Assembly (NCBI GenBank): GCA_008364785.1
Contig: VTTJ01000010.1
Span: 1-64,000, forward strand
Reading direction: 5' to 3'
DNA: 64,000 nt
Source: Bacillus sp. BGMRC 2118
Lineage (GTDB): Bacteria > Bacillota > Bacilli > Bacillales > SA4
Of this stretch, positions 1 through 12,065 are shown piece by piece. The notes beneath the pieces were generated by a model that was not told the DNA's origin, did no database searches, and saw only the letters and a list, made by a program, of their open reading frames with translations. Position numbers and translations under genes: made by a program. Positions within the stretch are counted from its first letter, which is position 1; every line of letters begins with the position of its first letter.

Positions 1-54
1 TATTAGGCACGCCGCCAGCGTTCGTCCTGAGCCAGGATCAAACTCTCCAATAAA
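1..54 (-). rRNA. rrs: 16S rRNA, 5' end only
   Basis: Read on the minus strand, the segment starts TTTATTGGAGAGTTTGATCC and runs into the universal 16S 5' sequence (GGCTCAGGACGAACGCTGG). The mature 5' end is placed at about base 54; the rest of the gene lies outside the window to the left. It is the first gene of an rRNA operon transcribed away from oriC, co-directional with gyrA. Confidence 0.95.
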
Positions 55-138
55 GTGTTTGATTGCTCATTTACTTGCTGGCTATCTATATAATAGATAG
101 TTTTAAAAATTTATTGCGTTGGCTATAAACCAACACGC

Positions 139-221
139 TTGACGTTTTGTTTAGTTTTCAAAGAACTGTTATCGCGTAGAAGCGACTTTAATAATATATC
201 ACGCCTGATTTATGAAGTCAA
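139..221 (-). promoter_or_regulatory. rRNA operon promoter and boxA leader
   Basis: On the minus strand a -35 TTGACT (216-221) and a -10 TATATT (193-198) are separated by 17 bp, a near-consensus sigma-A promoter. Downstream, around 150-168, is AGTTCTTTGAAAACTAAAC, the usual boxA-type antitermination leader of Bacillus rrn operons. Only one promoter is obvious; a second upstream promoter was not seen. Confidence 0.8.
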
Positions 222-275
222 CAACTTTTATACTTTTTATTTTAATTCTAAAAAAGTAGAGTGAAAGGTTAACTC

Positions 276-1358
276 TCACTCAGTTATAATTTCTTCGATA
301 AACAGATCTAGTCGATTAGAAAGTTGAATAAATTCATCTGTTCCTTCTAACTTCACCATTGGTCTTGTCGGTGAGTTTGACTCTACAAAAACAATTTCCC
401 CAGTTTGTCCATCTGATAATTTCACTTTTGTTCCAATTGAAAAATTTGCAAGACCAGCAGTTAATGCTTGGATAATCTTTATATCAAATTGACCAAAACT
501 ATCTTGAAGAATCATCTCTAATACCTTAAAAGGAGATTGTTTAGATCGATATGCTCTTTCTGAAGTCATTGCATGATAAACATCTGCCACTGCTATTATT
601 TTACCGTATGGATGGATTTTTTCTCCTGTTATCCCTAATGGATACCCGCTTCCATCTGTTCGTTCATGGTGCTGGAATACTCCTAGTTTAACTCCCTCAC
701 GCATTACCGGCAAATTTTGAAGCATCTTGTAGCCATGAGTTGGATGGTAACGGATTTCATTATATTCTTCTGGTAAGAGGGCTGTTTGTTTATCTAAGAT
801 TTTAGGTGATATCTTTGCCATCCCGCAATCTGACAATAAGCCTGCAAGTGCAATTTGCATCCAATCTCCTTTTTCATAATTTTGCTTTTTAGCTAGAAAA
901 CCCGAAAGTAGTCCAACAGTTACTGAATGATGATACAAGTAGTCCTCTTTAGTAGAGTAATGGTGTAACGTAAAGATCTCTGACCCTGACTGAAGGCTGC
1001 GTTCTAATAGTGGTATAAAAAATTTACGTACCTTCGGAATATCAATCTGAGATCCTGATTGCCAATCTAAGAATATTTTCTTATATGCTTGCACTGATTT
1101 TAAATAATGTGCTGTAAATGAAATATTTTCATTCTCATCTTCCACTGCTATATCATCAACATTTGCATAAGGTCTAAATGGTTGACCGTTAACCAGTGTT
1201 GATTCCACCTGAACTTCATTAATTAAGAACGCCTGAAGTAGTTGCATATGCTTGGTATTTATTATCGTCTTTTTAGGAATTAATGGTTTATTAGTTAATG
1301 AGGTGACATCCGTTGACAATATACAACCATCTCTAAGCTGGGTAATAGGAATTTTCAT
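276..1358 (-). CDS. HD-GYP domain protein with degenerate HD motif
   Basis: A 360-residue protein, probably cytosolic, between gyrA and the rRNA operon, with its own GTATAATA-free short gap and a gyrA terminator upstream. The C-terminal half has the HD-GYP layout (c-di-GMP phosphodiesterase family): first metal His in YHHSVTVG, then LLSDCGMAK where the family has LLHDIGK, then the intact HHERTDGSGYP signature and the VADVYHAMTSERAYR segment. The His of the HD doublet is replaced by Ser, so catalysis may be lost or altered. The N-terminal 100 residues resemble no domain I can name. A homologue at this place is, to my knowledge, common in Bacillus. Function inferred, not certain: c-di-GMP (or other cyclic dinucleotide) hydrolysis or binding. 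Confidence 0.8.
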   Translation of the reverse strand: MKIPITQLRDGCILSTDVTSLTNKPLIPKKTIINTKHMQLLQAFLINEVQVESTLVNGQPFRPYANVDDIAVEDENENISFTAHYLKSVQAYKKIFLDWQSGSQIDIPKVRKFFIPLLERSLQSGSEIFTLHHYSTKEDYLYHHSVTVGLLSGFLAKKQNYEKGDWMQIALAGLLSDCGMAKISPKILDKQTALLPEEYNEIRYHPTHGYKMLQNLPVMREGVKLGVFQHHERTDGSGYPLGITGEKIHPYGKIIAVADVYHAMTSERAYRSKQSPFKVLEMILQDSFGQFDIKIIQALTAGLANFSIGTKVKLSDGQTGEIVFVESNSPTRPMVKLEGTDEFIQLSNRLDLFIEEIITE

Positions 1359-1405
1359 ATTTGTCTCCTCTCGATTGTAAACTTGTCCTATTATTATATT
1401 TTACT

Positions 1406-1434
1406 AAAAAAAAAGGAACACTTCGACGTGTTCC
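1406..1434 (-). terminator. gyrA terminator
   Basis: Stem GGAACAC/GTGTTCC (1415-1421 with 1428-1434) and, on the minus strand, a run of nine T (1406-1414). It separates gyrA from the HD-GYP gene. Confidence 0.85.
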
Positions 1435-1444
1435 CTAAAAAAAT

Positions 1445-3961
1445 TTATTCTTGATTATTTTCATTTTCTGAATCAGAAGCATTGTCCAGAGTTTCAGCTC
1501 CTTCAAGTTCTTCCTCTTCAAATTCCTTCTCATCTTCTTTTTCAACTACTGCAATTGTAGATACATTCTCTTCTTCGCCTAATCGAATTAATCTTACACC
1601 TTGTGCATATCTTCCGAATTGCGATATTCCTTCAGTTGCCATTCTGATAATTACACCGCTTGCTGTTATTATCATAATATCTTCTTCACCAGTTACTGTT
1701 TTAATTGACATTACAGTACCTGTCTTGTCTGTAATAGTTGTTGTACGGAGTCCTTTACCACCACGGCTTTGTATACGATATTCATCTTTCGGTGTCCGTT
1801 TTCCGTAACCGTTTTTCGTCACAACTAACACATCATAACCATCTTCTAGGATTTCCATCCCGACAACTTCATCATCTTCGTCTAATGTTATCCCTTTAAC
1901 ACCAGTTGCCGTTCTTCCCATTGATCTAACATCCTGTTCATGGAAACGAATGAGCATTCCTTTCTTCGTACCGATGATAATGTCTTTTGTACCATCCGTA
2001 TTTTTGACAGAGATGAGTTCATCTCCCTCACGAAGATTTACTGCTATTAATCCGCCTTTTCTTATATTACTGAAGGATGATAATGGAGAGCGTTTTGAAA
2101 TACCTTGCTTCGTCGTAAAGAATAGGTATGCATCATCTGAAAACTCACTTACAGATATCATTGCATTAATCCATTCTCCTTTATCAATCTCTAGTAAATT
2201 GATAATCGGAATTCCTTTTGCAGTTCGACTAAATTCAGGAATCTCGTACCCCTTCGTTCTGTATACTTTTCCTTTATTCGTAAAGAATAGGATTGTATTA
2301 TGAGTGGATGTAGTCAATAACTGTTCTACAAAGTCATCTTCATTCGTTGACATTCCTTGTATCCCACGTCCACCACGTTTTTGAGAACGATACGTAGAAG
2401 CAGGGAGTCGTTTAATATAGCCATTGTGGGTTAAGGAAATTACAATGTTTTCTTCTGGAATTAAGTCTTCATCTTCAATCATTTCAAAGCCGCCTGCGAC
2501 GATTTCAGTCCTTCTTTCATCGTTAAAGCGTTCTTTCACTTCTGTTAATTCTTCTCTAATAATTTCTAGAACCTTTTCATCATCAGCTAGTATAGCTTTA
2601 AGCTCTGCGATCAACTTCATCAGCTCTTGATATTCTTCCTCAATCTTTTCTCTTTCTAGTCCTGTTAAGCGTTGCAAACGCATATCTAAGATTGCTTGTG
2701 CTTGCTTTTCAGATAAAGAGAATTGAGTCATTAATCCTTCTCTTGCTATATCAGTTGTTCTTGAACCACGAATTAATGCAATTACTTCATCTAAGTGATC
2801 TAACGCAATACGTAAACCTTCTAGAATATGAGCTCGTGCTTCAGCTTTCTCTAGTTCAAACTGAGTTCTTCTACGAATAACTACTCGTTGGTGTTCAAGA
2901 TAATGATATAGAATTTCCTTCAGGTTCAATACCTTTGGATGTCCATCTACAAGTGCTAGCATGTTTATACCAAAGCTTGTTTGAAGTGCCGTTTGTTTAT
3001 ATAAATTATTTAACAGTACGTTTGCATTTGCATCACGACGTACTTCAATAACGATACGCATACCTGTTCGGTCAGATTCATCACGTAAATCTGTAATTCC
3101 ATCAATCTTCTTATCGCGAACTAGCTCCGCAATCTTTTCGATTAATTTAGCTTTGTTTACTTGATATGGAAGTTCCGTAACGATAATAGTTTGCTTTCCA
3201 TTTGACTTTTCTTCAATTTCAACCTTTGCACGGACAAGAATTGATCCTCTACCCGTTTGATATGCTTTTCGAATACCACTTCGTCCTAAGATTTGCCCGG
3301 ATGTAGGGAAGTCAGGACCTTTAATGATTTCCATTAGGTCTTCTATTGTGATATCAGGATCTTTACTAACAGCAAGAACACCGTCAATAACTTCTCCAAG
3401 TTGGTGAGGTGGGATATTTGTTGCCATTCCTACTGCGATACCTGCTGCTCCATTAACTAAAAGATTAGGGAATCTTGCAGGTAAAACAACTGGTTCTCTT
3501 TCAGATCCATCATAGTTATCTTTATAATCGATCGTATTTTTATTAATATCGCGAAGTATCTCCATAGAGATTTTAGACATACGTGCTTCGGTGTAACGCA
3601 TTGCCGCAGCAGCATCTCCGTCTACTGAACCGAAGTTCCCATGTCCGTCCACTAACATATAACGATAGTTAAAGTCCTGTGCCATACGTACCATTGTTTC
3701 ATAAACCGCAGAATCTCCATGTGGATGATACTTACCAATTACTTCACCGACGATACGAGCTGACTTTTTATAGGCTTTATCTGCTGTCATTCCAAGGTCG
3801 TTCATAGCATATAAAATACGTCTATGTACAGGCTTGAGCCCATCCCTAACATCGGGAAGGGCACGTGAAACAATAACACTCATTGCATAATCTAGAAATG
3901 ATGTTTTCATTTCATGACTTATATTAATTTCTTTTACTTGTGATTTACGACTCTCAGTCAT
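1445..3961 (-). CDS. gyrA: DNA gyrase subunit A
   Basis: GyrA breaks and rejoins DNA in the A2B2 gyrase that introduces negative supercoils. Residues 1-500 form the winged-helix/tower/coiled-coil breakage-reunion domain with the catalytic Tyr in AMRYTEARM (about Tyr123). The C-terminal beta-pinwheel includes the GyrA-box-like [10 protein letters not shown]. The tail is acidic (many E and D after residue 800), as in other Bacillus GyrA. The quinolone region reads [10 protein letters not shown], that is wild-type Ser84 and Glu88. The ATG at 3961 is preferred to the one at 3967 because AAGGAGG lies 6-7 bases before the former and abuts the latter. It follows gyrB by 37 bp in the same operon direction and ends at a clear terminator. 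Confidence 0.98.
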   Translation of the reverse strand: MTESRKSQVKEINISHEMKTSFLDYAMSVIVSRALPDVRDGLKPVHRRILYAMNDLGMTADKAYKKSARIVGEVIGKYHPHGDSAVYETMVRMAQDFNYRYMLVDGHGNFGSVDGDAAAAMRYTEARMSKISMEILRDINKNTIDYKDNYDGSEREPVVLPARFPNLLVNGAAGIAVGMATNIPPHQLGEVIDGVLAVSKDPDITIEDLMEIIKGPDFPTSGQILGRSGIRKAYQTGRGSILVRAKVEIEEKSNGKQTIIVTELPYQVNKAKLIEKIAELVRDKKIDGITDLRDESDRTGMRIVIEVRRDANANVLLNNLYKQTALQTSFGINMLALVDGHPKVLNLKEILYHYLEHQRVVIRRRTQFELEKAEARAHILEGLRIALDHLDEVIALIRGSRTTDIAREGLMTQFSLSEKQAQAILDMRLQRLTGLEREKIEEEYQELMKLIAELKAILADDEKVLEIIREELTEVKERFNDERRTEIVAGGFEMIEDEDLIPEENIVISLTHNGYIKRLPASTYRSQKRGGRGIQGMSTNEDDFVEQLLTTSTHNTILFFTNKGKVYRTKGYEIPEFSRTAKGIPIINLLEIDKGEWINAMISVSEFSDDAYLFFTTKQGISKRSPLSSFSNIRKGGLIAVNLREGDELISVKNTDGTKDIIIGTKKGMLIRFHEQDVRSMGRTATGVKGITLDEDDEVVGMEILEDGYDVLVVTKNGYGKRTPKDEYRIQSRGGKGLRTTTITDKTGTVMSIKTVTGEEDIMIITASGVIIRMATEGISQFGRYAQGVRLIRLGEEENVSTIAVVEKEDEKEFEEEELEGAETLDNASDSENENNQE

Positions 3962-3998
3962 ATTCATCCTCCTTGAGGAGTTTCAGGATCATCCTATA

Positions 3999-5933
<1,935 letters not shown>

Positions 5934-5977
5934 TCAAATCACCTGCAATCTGGCTCCACTGTTAGGAACCATATTTT

Positions 5978-6241
5978 CTAATCGATATTTACTACTGGGT
6001 CGAATAAATGATTAGCTCTCTTTTTTAATGTCATGGAGGCTAAGGGTGAAAAATAAATATCATGTATTGTTACAACAATTGTTTTCATTGCTGTTGATAT
6101 TTCTATAATTTCTTTAGTCTTTCGTTGACCTTCAATAAACTCTTGAACAATCGTTGAAGAGTGATAAAGTTGCCCATCTAGAATAGCTATTATTTCGTCA
6201 TTGGGTACAACGACATTTTCTCCTAAATGAATAAACAACAA
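5978..6241 (-). CDS. remB: RemB/YaaB-type DUF370 regulator
   Basis: An 87-residue protein between recF and gyrB, the position of B. subtilis yaaB (remB), a biofilm matrix regulator paralogous to RemA. The MFIHLGE start, the IVVTIHDIYFSPL segment and the ASMTLKKRA end match what I know of this family. RemA-type proteins are thought to form rings that bind DNA; RemB's own role is less clear. It starts with two consecutive TTG codons after GAGGTGAT, and the second (6238) would give the family-like MFIHLG. It lies 8 bp after recF, implying coupled expression. Confidence 0.85.
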   Translation of the reverse strand: MLFIHLGENVVVPNDEIIAILDGQLYHSSTIVQEFIEGQRKTKEIIEISTAMKTIVVTIHDIYFSPLASMTLKKRANHLFDPVVNID

Positions 6242-6249
6242 GCATCACC

Positions 6250-7368
6250 TCATTTTAGCTTCTCTATTGAACCAGCTGTTACATAATATTGTGCAGCTTC
6301 TTTTAACGTATCATGATCAATACCCTCTACACTTGTTGTCGTAACAAAAGTCTGGACTTTCCCTTGAATGGTATTAAGCAGATGAGATTGTCTAAAATCA
6401 TCTAGCTCAGATAAGACATCGTCTAATAAGAGGATGGGATATTCCCCGATTTCTGAATGAATAAGTTCAATTTCAGCTAGTTTTAAGGAAAGGGCGGTTG
6501 TTCGTTGTTGCCCTTGCGATCCAAAGTTTTGAACGTCCTTACCATTCACGAAAAAGATAAGATCATCACGATGCGGACCAGCAAGTGTCATACCCCGATC
6601 TATTTCTCTATCTCTTATTTTATCAAATTTTTGCTCATAACTTTCTATCATTTTCGACAAGTCTATGTTCTCTGATACATCAACCGAAGCCTTGTATTGA
6701 ATTTCTAACGTTTCTAAGCCTCTACTTATTCCCTTATGAATCGGCTCTGCCCATTTTTGAAGTAAATCTAAAAATTCAAAACGTTTCTTCAAGATTTTGG
6801 CAGCTACTTCTATAAGCTGTGATGTAAGGACATCTAGCATAGTAAGATTTTTCTCTTTTTGTCTTGAAAGCTGTTTAAGATAGTGATTCCTTTGACTTAA
6901 AATCTTCTGGTATAAACTTAAGTCATGCATATAGATTGGAGATACTTGTCCAATCTCCATATCTAAGAATCTTCTTCTGCCTTGGGGATTTCCTTTAACC
7001 AGATTCAGATCCTCAGGAGCAAACATCACGATATTCATCGCTCCAATATATTGACTTAACTTTTGTTGTTCCAGATGATTCAGTTTTGCCTTTTTACCTT
7101 TTGTTGAAATCACCAGTTGAAGTGATAGTGGCCCCTTCTTCCTATGAACTCTACCTTCTATTTTAGCATACTCTTGTTCAAAACGTATCAAGTCTTTATC
7201 ATTTGACGTACGATGAGACTTTGCGATGGCTAAAACATAGATTGCCTCCATAAGATTTGTCTTGCCTTGGGCATTTTCACCCAAAATCACATTCACTTTA
7301 TTCTCAAATTCAACTATTGTCTTTTCGTAATTTCTGTAATTTGTAACAGTTAAATTCTCAATATACAA
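6250..7368 (-). CDS. recF: DNA replication/repair protein RecF
   Basis: SMC-like ATPase that acts with RecO and RecR to load RecA at gapped or stalled forks. It has 372 residues. Walker A is [14 protein letters not shown] near the N-terminus, the signature motif is [17 protein letters not shown], and Walker B is [12 protein letters not shown] near residue 325. The N-terminal [14 protein letters not shown] is typical. It lies in the yaaA-recF-remB-gyrB minus-strand group and starts with ATG about 26 bp after yaaA ends. Confidence 0.97.
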   Translation of the reverse strand: MYIENLTVTNYRNYEKTIVEFENKVNVILGENAQGKTNLMEAIYVLAIAKSHRTSNDKDLIRFEQEYAKIEGRVHRKKGPLSLQLVISTKGKKAKLNHLEQQKLSQYIGAMNIVMFAPEDLNLVKGNPQGRRRFLDMEIGQVSPIYMHDLSLYQKILSQRNHYLKQLSRQKEKNLTMLDVLTSQLIEVAAKILKKRFEFLDLLQKWAEPIHKGISRGLETLEIQYKASVDVSENIDLSKMIESYEQKFDKIRDREIDRGMTLAGPHRDDLIFFVNGKDVQNFGSQGQQRTTALSLKLAEIELIHSEIGEYPILLLDDVLSELDDFRQSHLLNTIQGKVQTFVTTTSVEGIDHDTLKEAAQYYVTAGSIEKLK

Positions 7369-7394
7369 GGGTACTCCCCCACACGTTTTCTCTT

Positions 7395-7622
7395 CTACTC
7401 ATTTGAAACAGAGGTTACCGTAAAAGATCCTTTACCTTCGATTTCGATTATATCTCCATTGCGAAGCTTTCTTCCTCTACGGTTATCATTTTCTCCATTT
7501 ATAATAATTACATATTCTGACAAAAACCACTTAGCCATTCCACCTGTATCGATGACCCCTGCTAATTTTAAAAATTGCCCAAGTGTAATATATTCTGTAT
7601 TTATTTCAACTTGTGTTGACAT
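7395..7622 (-). CDS. yaaA: S4-domain RNA-binding protein YaaA
   Basis: A small S4-like RNA-binding protein of 75 residues found next to recF in most Firmicutes. Matching features are [24 protein letters not shown], the [13 protein letters not shown] basic loop and the IEGKGSF end. In B. subtilis it is linked to ribosome biogenesis, but the biochemical role is not firm. I chose the ATG at 7622 because GAGGTGATGTCA precedes it; a longer reading would start at 7640. Confidence 0.9.
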   Translation of the reverse strand: MSTQVEINTEYITLGQFLKLAGVIDTGGMAKWFLSEYVIIINGENDNRRGRKLRNGDIIEIEGKGSFTVTSVSNE

Positions 7623-7727
7623 TGACATCACCTCGTTCATTAGATGTATACACTATTTCTTATTGTACTAAATTATTCATTACAATAAAAGAAGCTCCAT
7701 ATTCGCATGCAAATAATAATAAATATG

Positions 7728-7763
7728 AAATAAGATACCGACAGATTGCCGGTATCTTATTTG
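7728..7763 (-). terminator. Terminator-like hairpin after dnaN
   Basis: Inverted repeat AAATAAGATACCG/CGGTATCTTATTT with a 9-base loop, directly after the dnaN stop on the minus strand. The following T-rich tract is interrupted, so termination may be partial, allowing read-through into yaaA-recF. Confidence 0.6.
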
Positions 7764-7764
7764 G

Positions 7765-8904
7765 TTAGTATGTTCTCACAGGGAGAATTAACTGTAAGGT
7801 TTTATCATCATCAACTGGTTGAATAAAGAAAGGTCTCATAGCACCTGTGAAACTGATTTTGACATCTGATCCATCGATTGCCTTTAGAGCATCCATCATA
7901 AACTTCGCACTAAATGAAATTTTTAAGTCTTCTCCCTCAATCTTTTCACTTTGGATTTCCTCTTGTACTTTTCCGATTTCCGGTGAGTCAGATGAAATTT
8001 CAATTGTTCCTTGTTCTAATGTACTAAATTTAACAACATTATTTCTACCTTCTCTCGCAAGTAAGGAAGCACGGTCAATAGCATGTAGAAATTCTTTACT
8101 ATTTAAATAAATATCTGTTTTGCTCTCTGTTGGAATTAATCTTGATGTATCAGGATAATTACCGTCTAATAATCTCGAGAAGAATAGGATATTTTTCATT
8201 TTAAATAGTACTTGCTGCTCAGTCATTACGATCTCTACATGATCTGTTGTATCATCTAGGATTTTACTTAATTCATTCAGACTTTTTCCTGGAATTACAA
8301 CATTAGCTGTAGGGATTTGATTATTCGTATCGATTGCACATTTTCTAAAAGCTAATCGGTGACTATCTGTTGCAATGCAATGTAACTCACCATTTTCAAT
8401 TTTCCAGTTCACGCCTGTTAAAATTGGTCTAGTTTCTGATGTAGAAACAGCAAATACAGTTTGTCGTATAATATGTTTCAATAAATCAGCTGGCAATGTA
8501 AAAACATGTTCTTCACTTAATTGTGGAAGGTGAGGATATTCTTCAGCATCTATTGCATTCAAGTTAAATTCGGCTTTACCTGAGCGAATAACGGTTTGTA
8601 ATTGGTTTACTACCTCAATTTCAACCATAGCCTGAGGTAACTTCTTTACAATTTCACTAAAAAATCGTGCTTGTAATACAATACTTCCTGTTTCTTTTAC
8701 TTCTACAATTTCATCTCCAGCTTCTTCAACTGGAATAAACGATTCAATAGAAATATCTGAATCACTTCCTGTTAATGTAACTCCTTCTCTAGTCGCAACA
8801 ATTTTAATCCCTGTTAAGATCGGTATTGTCGTTCTTGACGATACTGCTTTCATTACATCTTGAACACTTTGAACAAGATATTCTTTTTGAATCGAAAATT
8901 TCAT
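7765..8904 (-). CDS. dnaN: DNA polymerase III beta sliding clamp
   Basis: The ring-shaped processivity clamp of the replisome, 378 residues in three similar domains. It begins MKFSIQKEYLVQSVQDVMKA and ends LQLILPVRTY, both characteristic. The reading frame extends 43 codons upstream to 9033, but the ATG at 8904 follows AAAAAGGAGATTTTGATA and the upstream part lies in the origin region, so the short form is chosen. It is transcribed with dnaA, with the second half of oriC between them. Confidence 0.97.
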   Translation of the reverse strand: MKFSIQKEYLVQSVQDVMKAVSSRTTIPILTGIKIVATREGVTLTGSDSDISIESFIPVEEAGDEIVEVKETGSIVLQARFFSEIVKKLPQAMVEIEVVNQLQTVIRSGKAEFNLNAIDAEEYPHLPQLSEEHVFTLPADLLKHIIRQTVFAVSTSETRPILTGVNWKIENGELHCIATDSHRLAFRKCAIDTNNQIPTANVVIPGKSLNELSKILDDTTDHVEIVMTEQQVLFKMKNILFFSRLLDGNYPDTSRLIPTESKTDIYLNSKEFLHAIDRASLLAREGRNNVVKFSTLEQGTIEISSDSPEIGKVQEEIQSEKIEGEDLKISFSAKFMMDALKAIDGSDVKISFTGAMRPFFIQPVDDDKTLQLILPVRTY

Positions 8905-8971
8905 TATCAAAATCTCCTTTTTGTCATAAGTAAATTTTCTAATCATATAATTAATATTTATTTTAAAAAAA

Positions 8972-9085
8972 TAGTAGTAATAGTAATAGGGCCTGTGGAT
9001 TTGTGGATAACCAAGGAAAGTGAAAGGAAACACAGTCTATCCACATGTGGACAGACTGTGTGTAATCATGTTCAAGTTATTCACA
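8972..9085 (-). other. oriC: oriC second half: DnaA boxes and DnaA-trio element
   Basis: Between dnaA and dnaN. A perfect DnaA box TGTGGATAA lies at 9002-9010. Near-matches are TGTGGATTT (8994), CTATCCACA (9037), TGTGGACAG (9046) and TTATTCACA (9077). Next to them, across a short GGCC (8989-8992), are six consecutive TAG/TAA triplets (8972-8989) followed by an A/T-only tract (8948-8971). Boxes, GC spacer, trios and AT-rich DNA form the basal unwinding system described for B. subtilis. This is the probable site of strand opening. Confidence 0.88.
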
Positions 9086-9103
9086 GTATTAAGATATAAA
9101 AAA

Positions 9104-10453
9104 TTAGTTTTTAAGTAGTCCTTGAATTTCTTTTAATTGATTTTGTAGTTGTGAATCAGTTTGAAGAAGAGTAGAGATCTTTTCATGAGCATGAATGACG
9201 GTTGTATGATCACGTCCTCCAAATTCCTCACCAATCTTCGGAAGAGAGAAATCAGTTAACTCCCTTGATAAGTACATAGCAACTTGACGAGGGAATGCAA
9301 TCGATTTCGTACGTTTCTTCGCCTTAAAATCTTCTAACTTTATATTGTAGTGCTGACCAACAATCCGTTGTATATCAAGGATTGTTATCACTTTAGGTTT
9401 AGAACTAGGGATGATATCTTTTAGTGCTTCCGCTGCTAAATCAGCATTTATATCTTTATTAATTAGTGAAGAATATGCAACAACACGAATGAGTGCTCCT
9501 TCTAACTCTCTAATATTGGTATCAATTTGATTCGCAATATATAGCATAACTTCATTAGGGATATCTAACCCTTCTGCTTTTGCCTTCTTACGTAGGATTG
9601 CAATTCTTGTTTCTAAGTCTGGAGGGGTTATATCAGTAATTAGTCCCCATTCAAATCTAGAGCGTAGTCGATCTTCAAGTGTTGGGATTTCCTTTGGTGG
9701 CCTGTCACTTGAAATGACAATCTGCTTACTTTCCTCATGAAGTGTATTAAAGGTATGGAAGAATTCTTCTTGTGTTTGTTCTTTTCCAGCTAAGAACTGA
9801 ATATCATCTATAAGTAATACATCTACACTGCGATATTTATTTCGAAAGTCAACAGCTTTATTATCACGAATAGAGTTAATAAACTCATTCGTAAACTTTT
9901 CAGATGATAAGTAAACCACTTTAGCAGAAGGATTATGATCAATCACGTAATGACCAATTGCATGCATTAAGTGGGTTTTTCCTAGTCCTACGCCTCCATA
10001 TATAAATAAAGGATTATAGGCCTTAGCTGGTGCTTCTGCTACAGCCAATGATGCTGCATGTGCAAATCTATTACCAGATCCGATAACGAACGTATCAAAT
10101 GTGTATTTTGGATTTAGCATACTCTGAGGTAATTCGTGTGGTTCATCATCGGCCTTTAATATTTGCTTCTTAGGTGGCTCGAGATCAAAATCCTCTTCGG
10201 ACTGATTTTGAGGAATAATAAACTTAATTGTTAATTCAGCACCAGTAATATCATAGATTGTTTCCGCAATAAGTGATGAATAGCGGGATTCTAACCAATC
10301 TCTAGCAAATTCATTAGGTGCTGTAATAATAAGTGTATTATTTTGGAGAGCGTGTGCCTTTGTTGATTTTAGCCATGTTTCAAAGGAAGGCTTGCTAAGC
10401 TTTTTCTCGATTTCTTTTAAGGCTTTGTTCCATAAATCCGAGATATTTTCCAA
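9104..10453 (-). CDS. dnaA: Chromosomal replication initiator DnaA
   Basis: AAA+ ATPase that binds DnaA boxes, melts oriC and recruits the helicase; it is also a transcription factor. Its 449 residues show domain I ([19 protein letters not shown]), a short linker, Walker [16 protein letters not shown], Walker [16 protein letters not shown], the box VII/sensor region [15 protein letters not shown], and the domain IV helix-turn-helix with [16 protein letters not shown]. The ATG follows GGAGGGATAAGATT. It is flanked by oriC sequence on both sides, the arrangement expected for DnaA autorepression. Confidence 0.98.
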   Translation of the reverse strand: MENISDLWNKALKEIEKKLSKPSFETWLKSTKAHALQNNTLIITAPNEFARDWLESRYSSLIAETIYDITGAELTIKFIIPQNQSEEDFDLEPPKKQILKADDEPHELPQSMLNPKYTFDTFVIGSGNRFAHAASLAVAEAPAKAYNPLFIYGGVGLGKTHLMHAIGHYVIDHNPSAKVVYLSSEKFTNEFINSIRDNKAVDFRNKYRSVDVLLIDDIQFLAGKEQTQEEFFHTFNTLHEESKQIVISSDRPPKEIPTLEDRLRSRFEWGLITDITPPDLETRIAILRKKAKAEGLDIPNEVMLYIANQIDTNIRELEGALIRVVAYSSLINKDINADLAAEALKDIIPSSKPKVITILDIQRIVGQHYNIKLEDFKAKKRTKSIAFPRQVAMYLSRELTDFSLPKIGEEFGGRDHTTVIHAHEKISTLLQTDSQLQNQLKEIQGLLKN

Positions 10454-10599
10454 TCTTATCCCTCCTTTTCCTGTTTTTCTCTAGTGTACAACCTTTGTAT
10501 AATCAGCCGAATACGATAGTATAAATATACATTTCCACAAGTAATGTTATTATATATATATTATAGTAGAAAAGTGACTTTTCGACAGTATTCACGGTT

Positions 10600-10863
10600 T
10601 GTGGACAAATTCCCTCACAGCCTCTTAATAAACTATCCACAATTTATCCACAGTCTGTGGATAGAGATATGTATGGTGATAGATTATTAAGTGTGAAAAC
10701 ATAAATATAATAACAAATAAAAATAAGTGATGCAACGGTTTTTTAAAGGTTATCCACAAGTACAACAACTTGTGGAGTTTTTTTGTCCACAACACAATAT
10801 ACTGTGTAAAACTTGTCGATAAGTGGAGAAAAAGTTAGGAAGGTCATAAAAAACTTATCCACA
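10600..10863. other. oriC: oriC main DnaA-box cluster
   Basis: Intergenic region between dnaA and rpmH. Perfect TTATCCACA boxes are at 10644-10652, 10750-10758 and 10855-10863. One-mismatch boxes are TGTGGACAA (10600), CTATCCACA (10633), TGTGGATAG (10656), TTGTCCACA (10783) and TGTCGATAA (10814). Together with the dnaA-dnaN spacer it makes a bipartite origin like that of B. subtilis. AT-rich DNA lies between the first group and dnaA (10540-10565). Confidence 0.92.
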
Positions 10864-10915
10864 AAGAGGGCGAAGATTTATATTTCAAACAAATATTGGT
10901 TTTTTTGAAATGAAG

Positions 10916-10945
10916 TTGACATTTAATAGGATCGTTCACTATAAT
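10916..10945 (+). promoter_or_regulatory. rpmH promoter
   Basis: TTGACA (10916-10921) and TATAAT (10940-10945), both consensus, with 18-bp spacing. It lies about 226 bp before rpmH, giving a long leader of roughly 220 bases. That leader contains hairpins at about 10987-11017 and 11139-11159, the latter just before the ribosome binding site. Confidence 0.85.
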
Positions 10946-11171
10946 TATAAAGACTGTCTTTGGACATTTTCTTTAAGAGGATTTTTGAACAATATCATTA
11001 GTATGGTGATTGTTCATTAACGCGATCCCTATAAAAGTAAATTGCTTTTAATGAAGAAGAAAAAGTAATAACTTAGCTCCTAATAATATAGGGAAGTGCA
11101 AAGTTTACTATTAATAGTAGTGATTCAGTAGGATCTACTACAAGTAGTATCCTATGAGGAGGTGTATTGGA

Positions 11172-11306
11172 ATGAAACGTACTTACCAACCAAATAAGCG
11201 TAAGCGTAGTAAAGTTCATGGTTTTCGTAGCCGTATGAGCAGCGCAAATGGAAGAAAAGTTCTTGCTCGTCGCCGTCTAAGAGGAAGAAAAGTATTATCA
11301 GCATAA
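11172..11306 (+). CDS. rpmH: 50S ribosomal protein L34
   Basis: A 44-residue, very basic ribosomal protein: [20 protein letters not shown] at the start and [18 protein letters not shown] at the end. This is the complete canonical L34. It contacts 23S rRNA. It is preceded by GAGGAGGTG and followed by a strong terminator, and is the first gene of the conserved rpmH-rnpA-yidC-jag series. It is too short for many ORF finders. Confidence 0.98.
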   Translation: MKRTYQPNKRKRSKVHGFRSRMSSANGRKVLARRRLRGRKVLSA

Positions 11307-11334
11307 GACCACTGAATTATCAGTGGTCTTTTTT
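11305..11334 (+). terminator. rpmH terminator
   Basis: Perfect 10-bp stem AAGACCACTG/CAGTGGTCTT, loop AATTAT, then a T run. It overlaps the rpmH stop codon. Confidence 0.9.
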
Positions 11335-11517
11335 CGGCCAAATTTTGCAAATTAGTGCGCTCTTTACGTTTTTGTGAAGGTTTATTTGGGCCATAATTGG
11401 TAAATCTGTTAGGAGAGGTAGCATGTATATTACATAATAGAGTGTAATGTATAATAAAACGTTACTTTATAAAGGTGCATGAATTTTATTTGTTTATGCA
11501 GCAAATGGAGTGTAACT

Positions 11518-11862
11518 ATGAAGAAAACGTATAGAATTAAGAAAAATGAAGAATTTCAAGAGATATTTAATAAGGGGAATTCAACTGCCAATAGACAGTT
11601 TGTGATATATGTATTCGATAATCCAAGTCAACCATCATTTCGTGTAGGCTTATCTGTTAGTAAAAAAATAGGGAATGCAGTTGCTCGTAATCGAATAAAA
11701 AGACTAATAAGACAAGTTTTGCATGAATTCAGTGACCGACTTAAACCAGGTAAGGACTTTATTATTATTGCAAGAAAGCCGACAGCTGAGATGGATTATT
11801 ATCAATTTAAATCATCATTAGAGCATGTATGTAAATTAGCAAAAGTCTTATCAAAAAAATAG
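11518..11862 (+). CDS. rnpA: Ribonuclease P protein component
   Basis: Protein subunit of RNase P, which trims tRNA 5' leaders together with the catalytic RNA. It has 114 residues. [17 protein letters not shown] at the start, the RNR motif region [15 protein letters not shown] (central RNA-binding helix) and [16 protein letters not shown] are family hallmarks. The ATG at 11518 has GGAGTGTAACT before it; a 13-codon upstream extension is not supported. It lies upstream of yidC in the usual order. Confidence 0.96.
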   Translation: MKKTYRIKKNEEFQEIFNKGNSTANRQFVIYVFDNPSQPSFRVGLSVSKKIGNAVARNRIKRLIRQVLHEFSDRLKPGKDFIIIARKPTAEMDYYQFKSSLEHVCKLAKVLSKK

Positions 11863-12065
11863 AGAATGCTATGTATCGACAAATTTCTAGAATTTATCTA
11901 TAGTAAATGCTGAATTTGTCATGAATTTAATAGAGGATATAAAAGAATTTTTAGTTGAAAGATGTTACAATACAGTTATTGATTACTAGTTTTACTTGTT
12001 TTTCCGATTGTTTGATAGTAAATCGTATTTATTTACGATTTAAAATAAAGGAGGATATAACAGAA

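Noticed and set aside
1482..1808. Plus-strand open frame opposite gyrA (Ser-rich product)
   Set aside because: It mirrors the acidic gyrA tail on the other strand; no ribosome site and low-complexity translation.
3862..3872. CACGTGAAACA half of a parS site in gyrA
   Set aside because: The left half has four mismatches, so it does not reach a credible ParB site.
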